Shown here one piece after another: positions 45,780 to 55,924 of a stretch of DNA of 64,000 nt. The translations under genes and the position numbers were made by a program. Source of the DNA: Ypsolopha sequella. Lineage: Eukaryota; Arthropoda; Insecta; Lepidoptera; Ypsolophidae. The notes below the pieces were generated by a model that saw only the letters and a list, made by a program, of their open reading frames with translations, was not told the origin of the DNA and did no database searches. How positions within the stretch are numbered: the first letter of the stretch is position 1; each line of letters starts with the position of its first letter. Location of the stretch: assembly GCA_934047225.1 (NCBI GenBank), contig OW203991.1, forward strand, positions 1,550,001 to 1,614,000. Direction: 5' to 3'.

Positions 45780-46145
45780 GTTACATTATCAGATCCTGGT
45801 CAAAATTATTTTCCAAAATTATCCATCAAGATCAAACAAATAATCCCAAACTCGAGAGGTCTGCTGTTGTCCCTTTAGGAGATCCCTTATCCACCTTCCA
45901 GTCCAAATATCAGAACCTGATCACCATGTTTTATAAATTACTCATCAATACCAATCAATTAAGCCCAAACTAGAAGGGTTTGCTGTTGTCCGTTGAGGAG
46001 ATCCGGTGTCCACCTTCCAGTCCCATCATCTGACCCTGGTCACCAAGCTTTACAGAGGTACTAATCAAGACTAATCAAAATTAAAAATATGGTGAAGTTT
46101 TACAAAAACACTCATAAATCGATTAAATAAACCCAAACTCGAAAG
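45780..46145 (+). repeat. Diverged tandem repeat of about 120 bp
   Basis: Two clear units (45842-45958 and 45960-46078) share CCAAACT-GA-GGG-TTGCTGTTGTCC, GGAGATCC, TCCACCTTCCAGTCC and ATCAA-ACTAATCAA. Partial units flank them on both sides. Divergence is high, so the array is old. Confidence 0.65.
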
Positions 46146-46436
46146 ATCTCCAAAAAAGTATGATTTTGATTTGGCAACCTAAGGCACTGAGGCAAACTGT
46201 GGTGACTGAAGTGTCGTGAGACACTCGGTGGGAACGAAGTTTTTTTTATTGAAATTTTGGAGCCTATGACCCCCCTGGCTCGCAGGCTGGATCCGCCCTT
46301 GTGGCGAACGTGCCACATGTTTCACTTGAGCTCTCATCATCTTATGGCGCTGCTTCCTTGGTCATAGTAGAACGTGATGATACATACCCTAACCGGTCGG
46401 CCACAGCATCAGGCTTCGAGAGGCGCACCAAGCGGT

Positions 46437-46905
46437 TCTTTATTTATTTATTCTTGTTGCACACAGAAAGCTTAATTCTAAATTATATAATAAAAGTTAT
46501 GTACAATGGCGTGCTTATCTCAATAATGAGATTTCTTCCAGCAAACCAAGGGTGATAAGGATATTTGAAATAAATAAGATATTCATATTGTGCACGATAA
46601 TATTTATACAGAAAAAAGATTAAATTAATAGTAGATACCTAATTAGTTAAAAATAATAACAAACTACATAAAATTTACATGCCTACATAGTATAAATAAA
46701 TATAACAATACATATTCAATAAATAAATACACAATAAATGATATATATACATACACTTACAGGATAGGTTGTCGAAGATAGTGCTCTTTTATTTTCCTTT
46801 TGAATACACCAATGGAGGGGCTATCCCTGATAGTGTGAGGAAGGGAGTTCCACAGTTTGATGGACTTAACAGTGAAAGAGTTTCTTCTTGCTACAAATTT
46901 ATGAA
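46437..46905 (-). pseudogene. Non-LTR retrotransposon C-terminus and 3' UTR
   Basis: The minus-strand frame ending at 46757 reads RRNSFTVKSIKLWNSLPHTI, then RDSPSIGVFKRKIKEHYL. RLWNSLP...SI--FK-----YL is the usual C-terminal end of LINE ORF2 proteins in insects. Downstream on that strand (46756-46437) is a 3' UTR that shares GATTTCTTCCAG-CAACC with fragments in the LTR element at 23797 and 24672. Its end reads as a T-rich run on the plus strand, as expected for a reversed poly(A)-like tail. The reverse transcriptase itself is missing: upstream sequence switches to a GC-rich repeat. Confidence 0.68.
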
Positions 46906-46929
46906 GTTGTATAGAGCCGGCCATGGGTC

Positions 46930-47195
46930 GCCGCTCGCACGTCTTGTCTGGCTTCGAGTAGGTTGCACTCTCGGGACGACGGTGTGTAGGGAGGCGGGCG
47001 GTTGAAACAGTGATCGAACGCACAGGACGAACCTAGTGTCGAGCACTTTGAGCGAGCGACCGCGCTATGCATCCGATGCGGTGGAAGGCGCCGACGGGTG
47101 TCGTGGCAGGGCAAAGCCCGTCGCAAAAACCGCCTGGAAGCGCAGCAAGAAGCGCCGCCAGAAGCCTGAAGCTATGGCCGAGGGGTAAAGCCTTT
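46930..47195 (-). repeat. GC-rich repeat, inverted relative to 52.5 kb
   Basis: GTGGAAGGCGCCGACGGGTG, GGCAGGGCAAAGCCCGTCGC and AAGCGCAGCAAGAAGCGCCGCCAG occur here and as complements at 52493-52740. Both are abruptly more G+C rich than their surroundings. Coding potential not evident. Confidence 0.75.
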
Positions 47196-47514
47196 CCGAA
47201 GAAACACTAGGTATAACTTACAGTAAAAACTTCATCAAGATCCAATCATCGAGTAGTATGTACTGCGTTAGCTTTAGAGGTCAAATTATATCGCGATGTA
47301 TAAACGTGCAGCGACATCTAGTGACATCCCGTAAACGTTCACGTATGTTAAAACATTTGACTGTGTCAGACGTAATTTTCAGTGGATACCAACATGGTGC
47401 CATTCGACTGTGTCTTTATTTTATTTATTTATTTAGTCAATTAGTACGATTTTTTTACTGTATATTAGTTTGTACTACATAATATGTAAAAAAGATAGAA
47501 AATATAGAAAGAAA
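47196..47514. other. Unassigned stretch
   Basis: No supported feature. Confidence 0.4.
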
Positions 47515-47565
47515 AAGCCGATCCGTGATTTGAACCTGCAACTCTCGAGAAAAGATTTCTTGGAT
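47515..47565 (-). repeat. tRNA-like B-box, SINE fragment
   Basis: On the minus strand GAGTTGCAGGTTCAAATCACGG resembles a T-arm with flanking sequence. No A-box partner in place. Confidence 0.4.
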
Positions 47566-47605
47566 AATAGCATGTTTAACATGTCTTTTAAAAAGTTATA
47601 GAAAA

Positions 47606-47909
47606 TTATCAACACACGGCATTATCACACGATAATAAATTTTGTATAAAAAATAAAGCGCGTGAAATATGTTGCCAGAATAACTGCCCTGGACAGCAAT
47701 TCAGGCACATGACACGAAAGCCAAGGCGGTTGATTTTTAAAAGCTCTTTGTACAAAAACGTATCAAGGTTTTAAAACAAAATTTTCCTTTCGGATTCCAC
47801 GGCGCCGAATTATCACCACACGGCATTTATCACGCGATAAACAAAGTCGTACGAAGAGTAAAGCGTATGAAAAATGTCGCGAAAATAGCCGCCCTAGTCT
47901 GATGCAATT
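47606..47909 (+). repeat. Diverged 100-bp direct repeat
   Basis: AATTATCA-CACACGGCAT-ATCAC-CGATAA, AATAAAGCG-TGAAA-ATGT-GC and a closing GCAATT occur at 47606-47702 and 47808-47909, about 200 bases apart. Class unknown. Confidence 0.6.
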
Positions 47910-48502
47910 ATGCAGCAATATCGGGGTCGCCCGAATATCCATTAACAATAATTTCCTGCTTGTCAGTGTGTGGTGGGGTCGGTCGTGTGCCCGCACTACA
48001 TTACACTCATGTCGGCTCATCCTGTAATATTTGCTTATGTGTGAGGAGTAATGGAAATGGAACGTTGCGATATTTTCGTGGAACTTTTATTGATGTTTCC
48101 ATGAGTGAGGGTAATAACTTCTTTGTCTTATCTTCGTCTCATTTTGTTGTAGTCTTGTTAATCAATATTTTGCTAGCTTTCAATTACACAGATTAATGAA
48201 TGAATAATTTATTTATGCTATAATATCTATGAGAGATATTGGAACACCAGTGCTTGTTAACAAAACGAACGAAGTTATGTTGATAAGGTTATTGCAGTAT
48301 GAGAGAAGAAAAAGGTGCTGAAACATAATTTGAGAAATTGGGACACGAGTTTTGCACGAGTGTAAAGGCGACAATCGTCAAAAAAGGTAAACTGTAGCGT
48401 GTGGCCGAGTGTACATAGTTGGGTAGTTCTTGATTGTTTAACTTTGGAAGTCTTAGCTGTTACCTGTACTGGCCAAAAACCCAGGAGTCAGAACTTTTGT
48501 GA
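47910..48502. other. Unassigned stretch
   Basis: Nothing supported. Confidence 0.4.
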
Positions 48503-49096
48503 CTTTGACGAAGTGAGAACAACTTACCTAATTTGACGAAATGAGAATAATTTGCCTAGTTGAACGAAGTGAGAACAACTTACCTAATTTGACGAAGTGA
48601 GAACAACTTACCTATTTTGACGAAGTGAGAATCATTATTTTGACATTTATCTACCCTAAGACTTAGTTAGCTATCCTTTTTACTGTTTACCTATTCCAAT
48701 CAGCGCGACGATGTCAAAAAGACGAAACTAGTCGCAATAATTAAGTAAATAAAATAGTGGAACTCGTACAAGAAGACTTATTAGTGTGAGAATAATTTGT
48801 CTAGTTTAACAAAGTGAAAACAACTTACCTAGTTTGACGAAGTGAGAACAATTTGCCTAGTTTGACGAAGTGAGAATAACTTACCTAATTTGACGAAGTG
48901 AGAACAACTTACCAAGTTTGACGAAGTGAGAATAACTTATCTAGTTTGACGAAGTGAGAACAACTTACCTAATTTGACGAAGTGAGAATAACTTACCTGT
49001 TTTGACGAAGTGAGAATAATTTGCCTAGTTTAACGAAGTGAGAACAACTTACCTAGTTTGACGAAGTGAGAATAACTTACCTAATTTGACGAAATA
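48503..49096 (+). repeat. 29-bp tandem repeat in two blocks
   Basis: Unit TTTGACGAAGTGAGAACAAC + TTACCTAAT, with AATAA and TTGCCTAG variants. Blocks at about 48503-48632 and 48786-49096 are separated by about 150 unrelated bases that include CTATCCTTTTTACTGTTTACC. Confidence 0.9.
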
Positions 49097-49380
49097 AGGA
49101 CAACACAAAATAAATATTTCACTAAGAGTTGATGAAATTTAGAAACTGAAATATCTTAAGCAAAATCAGTTGGTAAGTATTTATAGACACGTAGTTTTAT
49201 TACACTTTAATTAAACTGAACAGATCACTTATCAAACACTGGTCCTTGTCACTTGTAACTAAACAAATTGTTTGTTATTATTTTGTAAAATGTTATCGTA
49301 ATAAATTACCGATACACAATTACACATCCTATACATTTTTTCTCTTACAAAAAGAACAATTTAATAAAGATATTTATAGT

Positions 49381-49462
49381 TATATATGTTACCGGCCAAA
49401 CTGGCCAAACTGAGGCCATACTAGTTTGTCCTTAATTTGGGTTTGGCCGGTAACATACATAT
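49381..49462. repeat. Small palindrome
   Basis: ATATGTTACCGGCCAAAC and its complement GTTTGGCCGGTAACATA.. close around about 40 bases that hold another GGCCAAACTG copy. Confidence 0.8.
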
Positions 49463-49506
49463 GCGTGACATCACTAGTTGAATCACAAGTGCAAGGAGCG
49501 TACTGT

Positions 49507-49991
49507 TTATGGCGATTACCATCGCCAAATTAGCAGCTCGATAATAATTGTCTCTACAAATATCAACGGAAACGACATTGAAATAACGTTCATATCAGCG
49601 CGCAATGCATAGTGGCTGTTACGACGCTCGCTGCGTCTTTGATAGGGCGAAATAGGAGAAAATTATACTTTTCACTTGGACGTGATTACTCGATTGAATA
49701 ATCTTATGTTATGTTTATAGCTTTAAAGTTTAACTATTTATCAAAGCATAGATGAATTCAATCGGCCAAGCCACTCAGGAGCAGTAGGGAATTTGAGGTC
49801 AAAAAACAAAATTCAGTAAAAAAAAAAAAAAACATGTAGAAGTTTTGGTGGTATGAAAAAGAAAAATGTTGCAAATGTTGTCTAAGAGTTGGTTATTCAT
49901 AATACATGTCATATTTTCATCATTTTTGGCTTGGCCATAAATGAGGAGTAGGCTTTAGAAAGTACCCATTTGGCAATAGTAAAGCCCTTAA
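49507..49991 (-). mobile_element. TTAA MITE, copy 5
   Basis: Starts GGCGATTACCATCGCCAAATTAGC and ends with CCCATTTGGCAATAGTAAAGCCC then TTAA. Left flank is TTAT, a decayed TTAA. Confidence 0.82.
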
Positions 49992-50453
49992 GGCGATTAC
50001 CGTCGCCAAATTTGCAGCTCAATGTTTGTCGGTACGAATATCGACAGAAACGACATTAAAATAACGTTCATATCAACGCACAATGCAAAGTGGCTGTTAC
50101 GATGCTCGCTGCTTCCTTAATACGGCGAAATAGGAGAAAATAATACTTTTCACATGGACCTGATTGTTCCATTAAATAATCCTATGCTATGTTTATAGCT
50201 ACCAAGTTTATCATCTATTTATCAAAACATAAGTGAATTAAATCGACTAAACCGTTTAGGATTAGTAGGAAATTCAAGCCAAAAAATACCATTCGGTTGA
50301 AATTTTTTTTCATATCGAAGTTCTGGTGGTATGAGAAAGAAAAATGTTGCTTATTTTGTCTTAGAGTTGATAATTCATAATATATTTTATAAAAAAAGAA
50401 TATTTTGACTATAAACAAAGGGAGGCTTTAGAGAGTACCTATTTGGAGATACC
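49988..50453 (-). mobile_element. TTAA MITE, copy 6, sharing a TTAA with copy 5
   Basis: Begins at the same TTAA (49988-49991) that ends copy 5: GGCGATTACCGTCGCCAAATT. Same orientation. The far end is degraded (GTACCTATTTGGAGATACC). Confidence 0.8.
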
Positions 50454-50499
50454 AATCTCGCACTTGTGATTCAACTAGTTGCGTCGCGCGCGATTAAAC

Positions 50500-51060
50500 C
50501 TTATTCTACGGGTGCTGATGTCGTGAGCTTAAAATCCGTATATCTATACAAATACATATATACTGATATATATATTACATATATATACTTTATCTCTATA
50601 TAGCAGGGGCACATTTTGTATGGCCCGTATTATTTGTATCTGTTGGTCCCGGTTACTATAGAAAGATCGTTAACAAGAGGAAATGGTTGCTACTAGCGTC
50701 ATTAAAATATTAAAAGTAAGTGAATAATTTCGCTTAAATTATGAAATTCCAGCATTGACAAAGCAACGAAAACAGATGAAGATAATTATCTTTCGAACCA
50801 TCAGATCTTCAAAAGAGGCTAATCAAGTTCCCAAGTAAAAGAAAGTGTCAACGAGTTTGTGATTCTATTTGAGTATAAACAAAAGTAACATAATTGCCCA
50901 TTGACGTCACTCGTCAACTCTTCAACTAAAAGACTTATTTTCGGAAATGTTCGGTGTTATTTTACTTCGAAAGGTGTTTTCCTTATTTATAGAATCTGGG
51001 AATATATACAGAGAAATGTGTATACACATTATTATGTCCTCGAGTGCTTATTTAATATGT
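50500..51060. other. Unassigned stretch with TA microsatellite
   Basis: ATATATAC-like repeats at about 50545-50605; no other feature. Confidence 0.5.
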
Positions 51061-51690
51061 TTTTCAATGCAGTTGCTCGTAAAGTTTTCTTTTTTGTATA
51101 ACAAAATTATGCGGAAACCGACTCTTTATTTCACGTGTGAAATAAAATAGTACTGAAATCTTTTATTTCACGCGTGAAATAAAGTAATTTTTTTAAGTTT
51201 TTGACTCTGTGGTGCATGGTGCAAGTCATACAATTTAAAAAATTACAAAGATGCAAGGAGGTTTTGCTGTCCAAAAAAAAACAATTATTTATAAGTATGC
51301 GCGCTCTAGCAATAATTGAATGATGATAAACACCATAACACATAAGATTCTTGATTATCTCATTTAAAAATACGTGTTTTGTTTCCGCAAACAAAAATAT
51401 TTTTCACATTATTGGGTGTATGTATACTGTACCTTTGCCTCAAGAAAGAAAAAACTGTATGAAACGCGCGCTCTGCAAAGAAAGCACGCCAAATAAAATT
51501 ACTTTCTTTATTATACTTATTTTTTTGTTGTATTTCCTCGCAGAATGCATTGAAAAATGTTGTAAGATACTTGAGCGTAAAAGGTTTTTATCCGAATGCG
51601 TGCCAATGAAAACGCTCGCTGCGCTCGTGTTTTCAATTTGGCACTTATTCGTATAAAACCTTACTTTCCGCACGTGTATCTTAAGGTGAT
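51061..51690 (-). repeat. Diverged relative of the AGTAGTTTATG hairpin repeat
   Basis: TTTTCAATGCAGTTGCTCGTAAAG at the left and GCATTGAAAAATGTTGTAAGATAC-TGAGCGTAAAAG then CGCTCGCTGCGCTCGTGTTTTCAA at the right follow the order of the minus-strand copy at 9442-9834. Interior is different and longer. Confidence 0.55.
51125..51183. repeat. Paired 22-bp palindromes
   Basis: TTTATTTCACGTGTGAAATA at 51125 and TTTATTTCACGCGTGAAATA at 51162 (each 22 bases) are two nearly identical palindromes 37 bases apart. The second is a perfect palindrome. Confidence 0.85.
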
Positions 51691-52414
51691 ATACCGTGCT
51701 AGCAAAGGTCCCCGTTACTCCAGGCAGAAAGACCCGCAGTGCGAAAGGGACGGAATCGGGGAAAATTGTCAAAAAGTCGGTTTTAAATTAATGCAAAATT
51801 AACTAAAATAGCTACAAAAAATTCCATAACCAGTAATTTAGGTGTAGTTAAAACCCATCTAAATATATATTTTTCAAGTCTGTATGCTATCCTAATTTGT
51901 CAGAATATCAAAAAAAGTGTAAATTTAGACCTGATTTCAATAATTATTTCTATCGAATGAAATTTCTCCTATCGCGTTTCTGATAGATCAAAATCTAGTA
52001 AAATGTCCCAAAATGGTTATACTAATTTATTTTACTTGGAACTTCATTAAAAGAGCAGGTAAATAACTTCAAAAAGTGTCAATTTTCACGGTATAGCCCC
52101 TTAAATAACTATTTTCTGGTCTCGTCAATTTAGTCTTAAGAGGCCCCTTCACGCCTGGATTTTTCTAAAGTTTCATACAAAAGGTAAAAACTGATTGTGA
52201 AGTCAACCGCTTATTTTCTTCATATTTTTTATAAGTATATATTATCTAGCGACATCTAACGACGTCTCTATATACCCCAAAAAGTAAAATTTTATGAAAC
52301 ACCAACATATTGCCTCGATTCACGCAAAGTTTAGTAAGTTGTATAATTTTTAACTATACTGGAAATAATAAGAAAGAGAGAAGTACAGATGTCGTTCATT
52401 TAAAGATGACTATT
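51691..52414. other. Unassigned stretch
   Basis: No supported feature. Confidence 0.4.
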
Positions 52415-53399
52415 CTCCATTCCAAGAGTCGAAGTATAAGGAAACAAAATACTCGCAGCTCATGACCTTCATTTAGCCAACGTGTTTCTTACCGGTCAGC
52501 CATAGCTTCAGGCTTCTGGCGGCGCTTCTTGCTGCGCTTCCAGGCGGATTTTGCGACGGGCTTTGCCCTGCCACGACACCCGTCGGCGCCTTCCACCGCA
52601 CGGATGTATAGCGCGCTCGCTCGCTCAAAGCGCTCGACACTAGGTTCTTCCTATGCGCTCGATCACTGGCGCGGCTCCCCGCCTCCCCGCACACCGCCGC
52701 CGAGAGAGCGCAAGTCACTCGAAGCCGGACAATATGTATATTTGTTCTCTCCGCCGGCGCCGTCGCAAGAACGAACTCGAAGCCTCTCGAAGCCTGAAGC
52801 GCCTCTCGAAGCCTGAAGCTATGGCCGAGGGGTTAAGGTTGGCTTACACGCGAAATTTTTAGTATGTTTATAGCTCTTCTAGTGTTCGGACGTGCGTGTT
52901 AGTGAAAGACAAAGTGACAAAAGACAAAGACAAAAGTGACAAAGAGGTCTAATTTTATGAACTCAGTAGTGAGAAAACGTAAAAGACGCCCTTTTTCGTC
53001 AACAGAAAAATCTTCAATTTACAATACATAACAAACGATACAAACGCTTTAAGAAAGTTGTGTCCCTTAATGTCGGTTCATTTGGAAGTTCAGATTCCGG
53101 GGGCGATGAATTGTAAAGTCATGTTTGTAAATGTATAATTTTATTTTAGAATTAAGTACCTCTATTCTTTATGTGTTTATCACTAAATCATTAAAACTGA
53201 TAATCTACGGCAATGTTGTTTTTATTTAAACAATAATAATGCATAGTACTTAGTTGATCGCCGCGCCACGCCGCGCGCCGCCGCGCCGTGCTGGCATGCG
53301 GACTGTCTTTGCTTATTGTGTCGCTAATCTCTAGCCGTGCGCTTTAACCAATGAGTTACGAGTATTTTGTTTCCTTATACTTCGACTCTTGGAATGGAG
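52415..53399. mobile_element. DNA transposon-like element with 41-bp terminal inverted repeats
   Basis: 52415-52455 starts CTCCATTCCAAGAGTCGAAG and ends AACAAAATACTCG. It is the exact complement of 53359-53399. Similarity continues slightly inward and outward (A-CTCAT inside; TAT-/-ATA outside), compatible with a TA target. The interior holds the GC-rich repeat also found at 46930-47195 and no recognisable transposase. Confidence 0.75.
52493..52835 (+). repeat. GC-rich repeat, second copy
   Basis: Complement of 46930-47195 through GCGCTTCTTGCTGCGCTTCC, GCGACGGGCTTTGCCCTGCC and CACCCGTCGGCGCCTTCCAC. It then has three GAAGCCTGAAGC-/CTCGAAGC repeats. Confidence 0.7.
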
Positions 53400-53875
53400 T
53401 ATAAGTTTATACACTTTTCTATAAATAAACAGCTACCGTTTCATGAAAAAAAGTTTAGACCTGAAACCATTTCACAAATTAGGAGTCATTTCAATATCTC
53501 GCCATCTCGGACCTCTTGATGATAGATGGGTTGGAGTGCGATGTGGGGGGAATGGAAATATAATCTAAAAGCTTCATTGAAATCAAAGCCATAGGGTCGT
53601 TACAAACACCTAAAGCATTTATATGGCAGCTGACCGGGAAGGGGCTACTTAAATAGGGAATAAACGCGGGTTGTGTATATTTTTAGCTCGATTTCTTGCC
53701 CAAACTCACCACCAGAAAACTCTGGAAAAAACATATGTATTAACAGTGAAGTTGTCTAATATTATTCTATAAACAATATAATTAAATAAACAATTAAATC
53801 TTTTCATAAAACTTAATTAATTATATAAGTTAAATTATCTAACAAAAAATATATATCCGATTAAATATTACACAA
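53400..53875. other. Unassigned stretch
   Basis: No supported feature. Confidence 0.4.
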
Positions 53876-54024
53876 AATATAATCACAAGTTGTAAAATAT
53901 ATTTCGACCACTAGTTGTGGTCGGCATCAGTAACATGGATATTAATTAGTATTTACAATGATATACAGATAAAAGGTAAAAATAATAATTGATAATTAAT
54001 ATATTTTACAACCTGTGATTATTT
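53876..54024. repeat. Inverted repeat, about 150 bp
   Basis: AATCACAAGTTGTAAAATATATT at the left pairs with AATATATTTTACAACCTGTGATT at the right. Inside, CCACTAGTTGTGG is a smaller palindrome. Confidence 0.75.
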
Positions 54025-54058
54025 TAAGAAAAATTAACAAACTTGCCTGATATGAAAT

Positions 54059-54284
54059 CTAAACTCTGAAAATTTGGTCCAAGGCGCTGTCCCCTGGGAA
54101 GGTTTCTAAGATACTGGCGACATTACCTCGTTGTATTTCCAGGCTTAAGTCTTTGGCCAAGGTACGCGCCAGCCTTTGGGTGCCTTGAAGTGTTGATGAG
54201 GCGCAGCGAGATTTCTTTGAAAATTTTGTTCACCTCTGGGCTCCACGGACCCAAAGTCTCGACCCCAAACGGCACAAATAATGT
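54059..54284 (-). pseudogene. Retroelement C-terminal fragment, frameshifted
   Basis: The minus strand reads TLFVPFGVETLGPWSPEV, then AYLGQRL. A frameshift follows, and SLEIQRGNVASILETFPG continues to a stop (54059-54061). This is the same tail as at 15437-15785 and 37508-37600. The three copies differ in their damage, so they are independent insertions. Confidence 0.68.
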
Positions 54285-55070
54285 AAATCAAAAAATAATT
54301 ATCTAAATTAATAATTTCTGTAAACTAATTTCACCCCGTTGCTTTTCTACCGACGAATCCTTCCTCTTCTTCATAAGTTGTTTATTAGACGTTAATGCTC
54401 AATAGAGCATTGAAGATTGTTCCAGCCTCAAGTTTGCAGGTGTCAACATTTTTTGCTTATCAAAAGGGAATTCTTGACAATGATTTCACTTTATTAGTCT
54501 ATCATCTTCTTATCAATTTTAAAACAAACATTTCCATTCCAATTTCAAGGTCATGCCTCAAAAAGTTTTCCTATTAGTCAGGTTGGCAGCTAATCCATGG
54601 ATGTTGGCACCAAATGACGTCACGGTTCGTTCCGAGATCGACGCGTGATTGAAACAAACCAACCCACGAACTTTCCTCATCTATTTTAGGGATTAGGGAT
54701 TAGGGATTAGGCTGCATTCGTTGGTTGTTTTGGACCTGAGATCGGAAGTAGAGATATTTTCATATATCACATTTGGATTAAATTGTCTAAAGGGTCTCTA
54801 CGTGTTGGCTTCGGCCCCACGCACGCCTCCCAAAAGTCCGGGACTATGTAGTCCCGAGATATGATAAATATATATACGATAATAATAATTATGATACGGT
54901 AGTTTATAGCGAGTAGTCTCGTGACATAATCAAAGAGTTTCTATATTTTTAATAGATAGTAGGTTCACGCTTGGCCACTGCACCTAATGGAAGCATCAAT
55001 GAGATCTAGGATCAGAACGTTGGAGAGTAAAAGCAGTCTGTCCAGGGACTTCCGCAAAATACACGGAAAT
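54285..55070. other. Unassigned stretch
   Basis: Short run of four TTAGGGA-like units at about 54686-54711. No coding feature. Confidence 0.4.
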
Positions 55071-55173
55071 TGTTATTGGAGTGCATTATAAACTTGAAAT
55101 CAATCAGAAACAAATTTAAAAGCACAAATGTTTTGAAAAACTTCCTCGGCCCAGAATTTAAACCTGCGACCTG
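55071..55173 (-). repeat. SINE fragment
   Basis: On the minus strand GGTCGCAGGTTTAAATTCTGG (B-box-like) leads into AAATTTGTTTCTGATTGATT and CAAGTTTATAATGCACTCCA. The same body lies at 55862-55924 on the plus strand. Confidence 0.6.
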
Positions 55174-55194
55174 ATGATGATGATGATGTCCTCC

Positions 55195-55794
55195 TCATCG
55201 TAGTCCGACGACGGCGACCTCATGATTTGATGGACTTCTACGGCGATGAGCGCGAATATGACTCGCGAAACCCAGCTTGGTTCTAAAAGTCCGATTACAG
55301 CGACCGCAGTGTAGTTCACCGCGACCGTTGTACGTGTATGTGTATGTGGTCTTTGGACGAGTCTTGCGCTGCTGCCGGTTGGAGTCAAGGGTCTCGAGTC
55401 TGGTTTCCTCGAACTCCTTTACACGATTATGGATGACCGAGCGCCACCAAATGCGCTCGCGAGCAGCTTCCTCCCAACTGCCAGGCGGAATGCCACAGGC
55501 GGTTAGATGCCTTTTCAGGACATCTTTATAACGAAGATGCTGTCCACCGGCTTTTCGCGCTCCGTATGACAGCTGAGAGTAAAAGACTTCTTTGGGCAGT
55601 CTCGCATCTTCCATGCGTACCACATGACCGCACCACCTAAGCTCAGTTTTCATCAGCATTGCTTCCATGCCGTGCATTTGTGTCCGACTCAGAACTTCCG
55701 TATTTGGAACACAGTCCTGACCTGCGACCTGTGACCTACTGCTTAGATGACAGACTGCGAAATTCGTATCTGGAACGACGAATTTTTCCACCAT
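55195..55794 (-). pseudogene. Non-LTR retrotransposon C-terminus with zinc finger
   Basis: An open frame of about 199 codons. Residues about 52-60 read LRWCGHVVRM, then about 85-125 DVLKRHLTACGIPPGSWEE and RIWWRSVIHNRVKEFEETR. LRW-GH--RM followed by K--L---- I----WE--A--R--WR is the conserved region behind the thumb of many LINE reverse transcriptases. Near the C-terminus LHCGRCNRTFRTKLGFASHI then RAH is a C2H2 zinc finger (C-x2-C...H-x3-H), a nucleic-acid-binding end typical of this LINE group. The reverse-transcriptase core is absent, so this is a 5'-truncated copy, as LINE insertions usually are. The frame is unbroken, so it is young compared with the other LINE pieces here. Confidence 0.85.
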
Positions 55795-55861
55795 ACCTTT
55801 ACACCGATTTTTTGTACTTCTTGATATACCAGCTTGTAATACACATGAACGATATTTTCAA

Positions 55862-55924
55862 AATTTTTGAAGTTTTAAATTTGTTTCTGATTGATTTCAA
55901 GTTTGTAATGCACTCCAATAATAT
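55862..55924 (+). repeat. SINE fragment, inverted partner
   Basis: GTTTTAAATTTGTTTCTGATTGATTTCAAGTTTGTAATGCACTCCAATAAT, the same body as 55071-55173 in opposite orientation. A third similar tail (TTGAATGCACTCTAATAAT) is at about 61250. Confidence 0.6.

Larger units (their letters stand above)
49473..50479. mobile_element. Outer element with 20-bp inverted repeats enclosing two MITEs
   Basis: ACTAGTTGAATCACAAGTGC at 49473-49492 is repeated as its complement at 50460-50479. Only 14 bases on the left and 6 on the right separate these ends from the enclosed TTAA MITEs. The outer element may therefore be an old MITE almost wholly replaced, or the repeats may be a duplicated flank in inverted order. 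Confidence 0.6.

Noticed and set aside
54686..54711. Telomere-like TTAGGG repeats
   Set aside because: Only about four units of a 7-base ATTAGGG period; insect telomeres use TTAGG. Short simple repeat.
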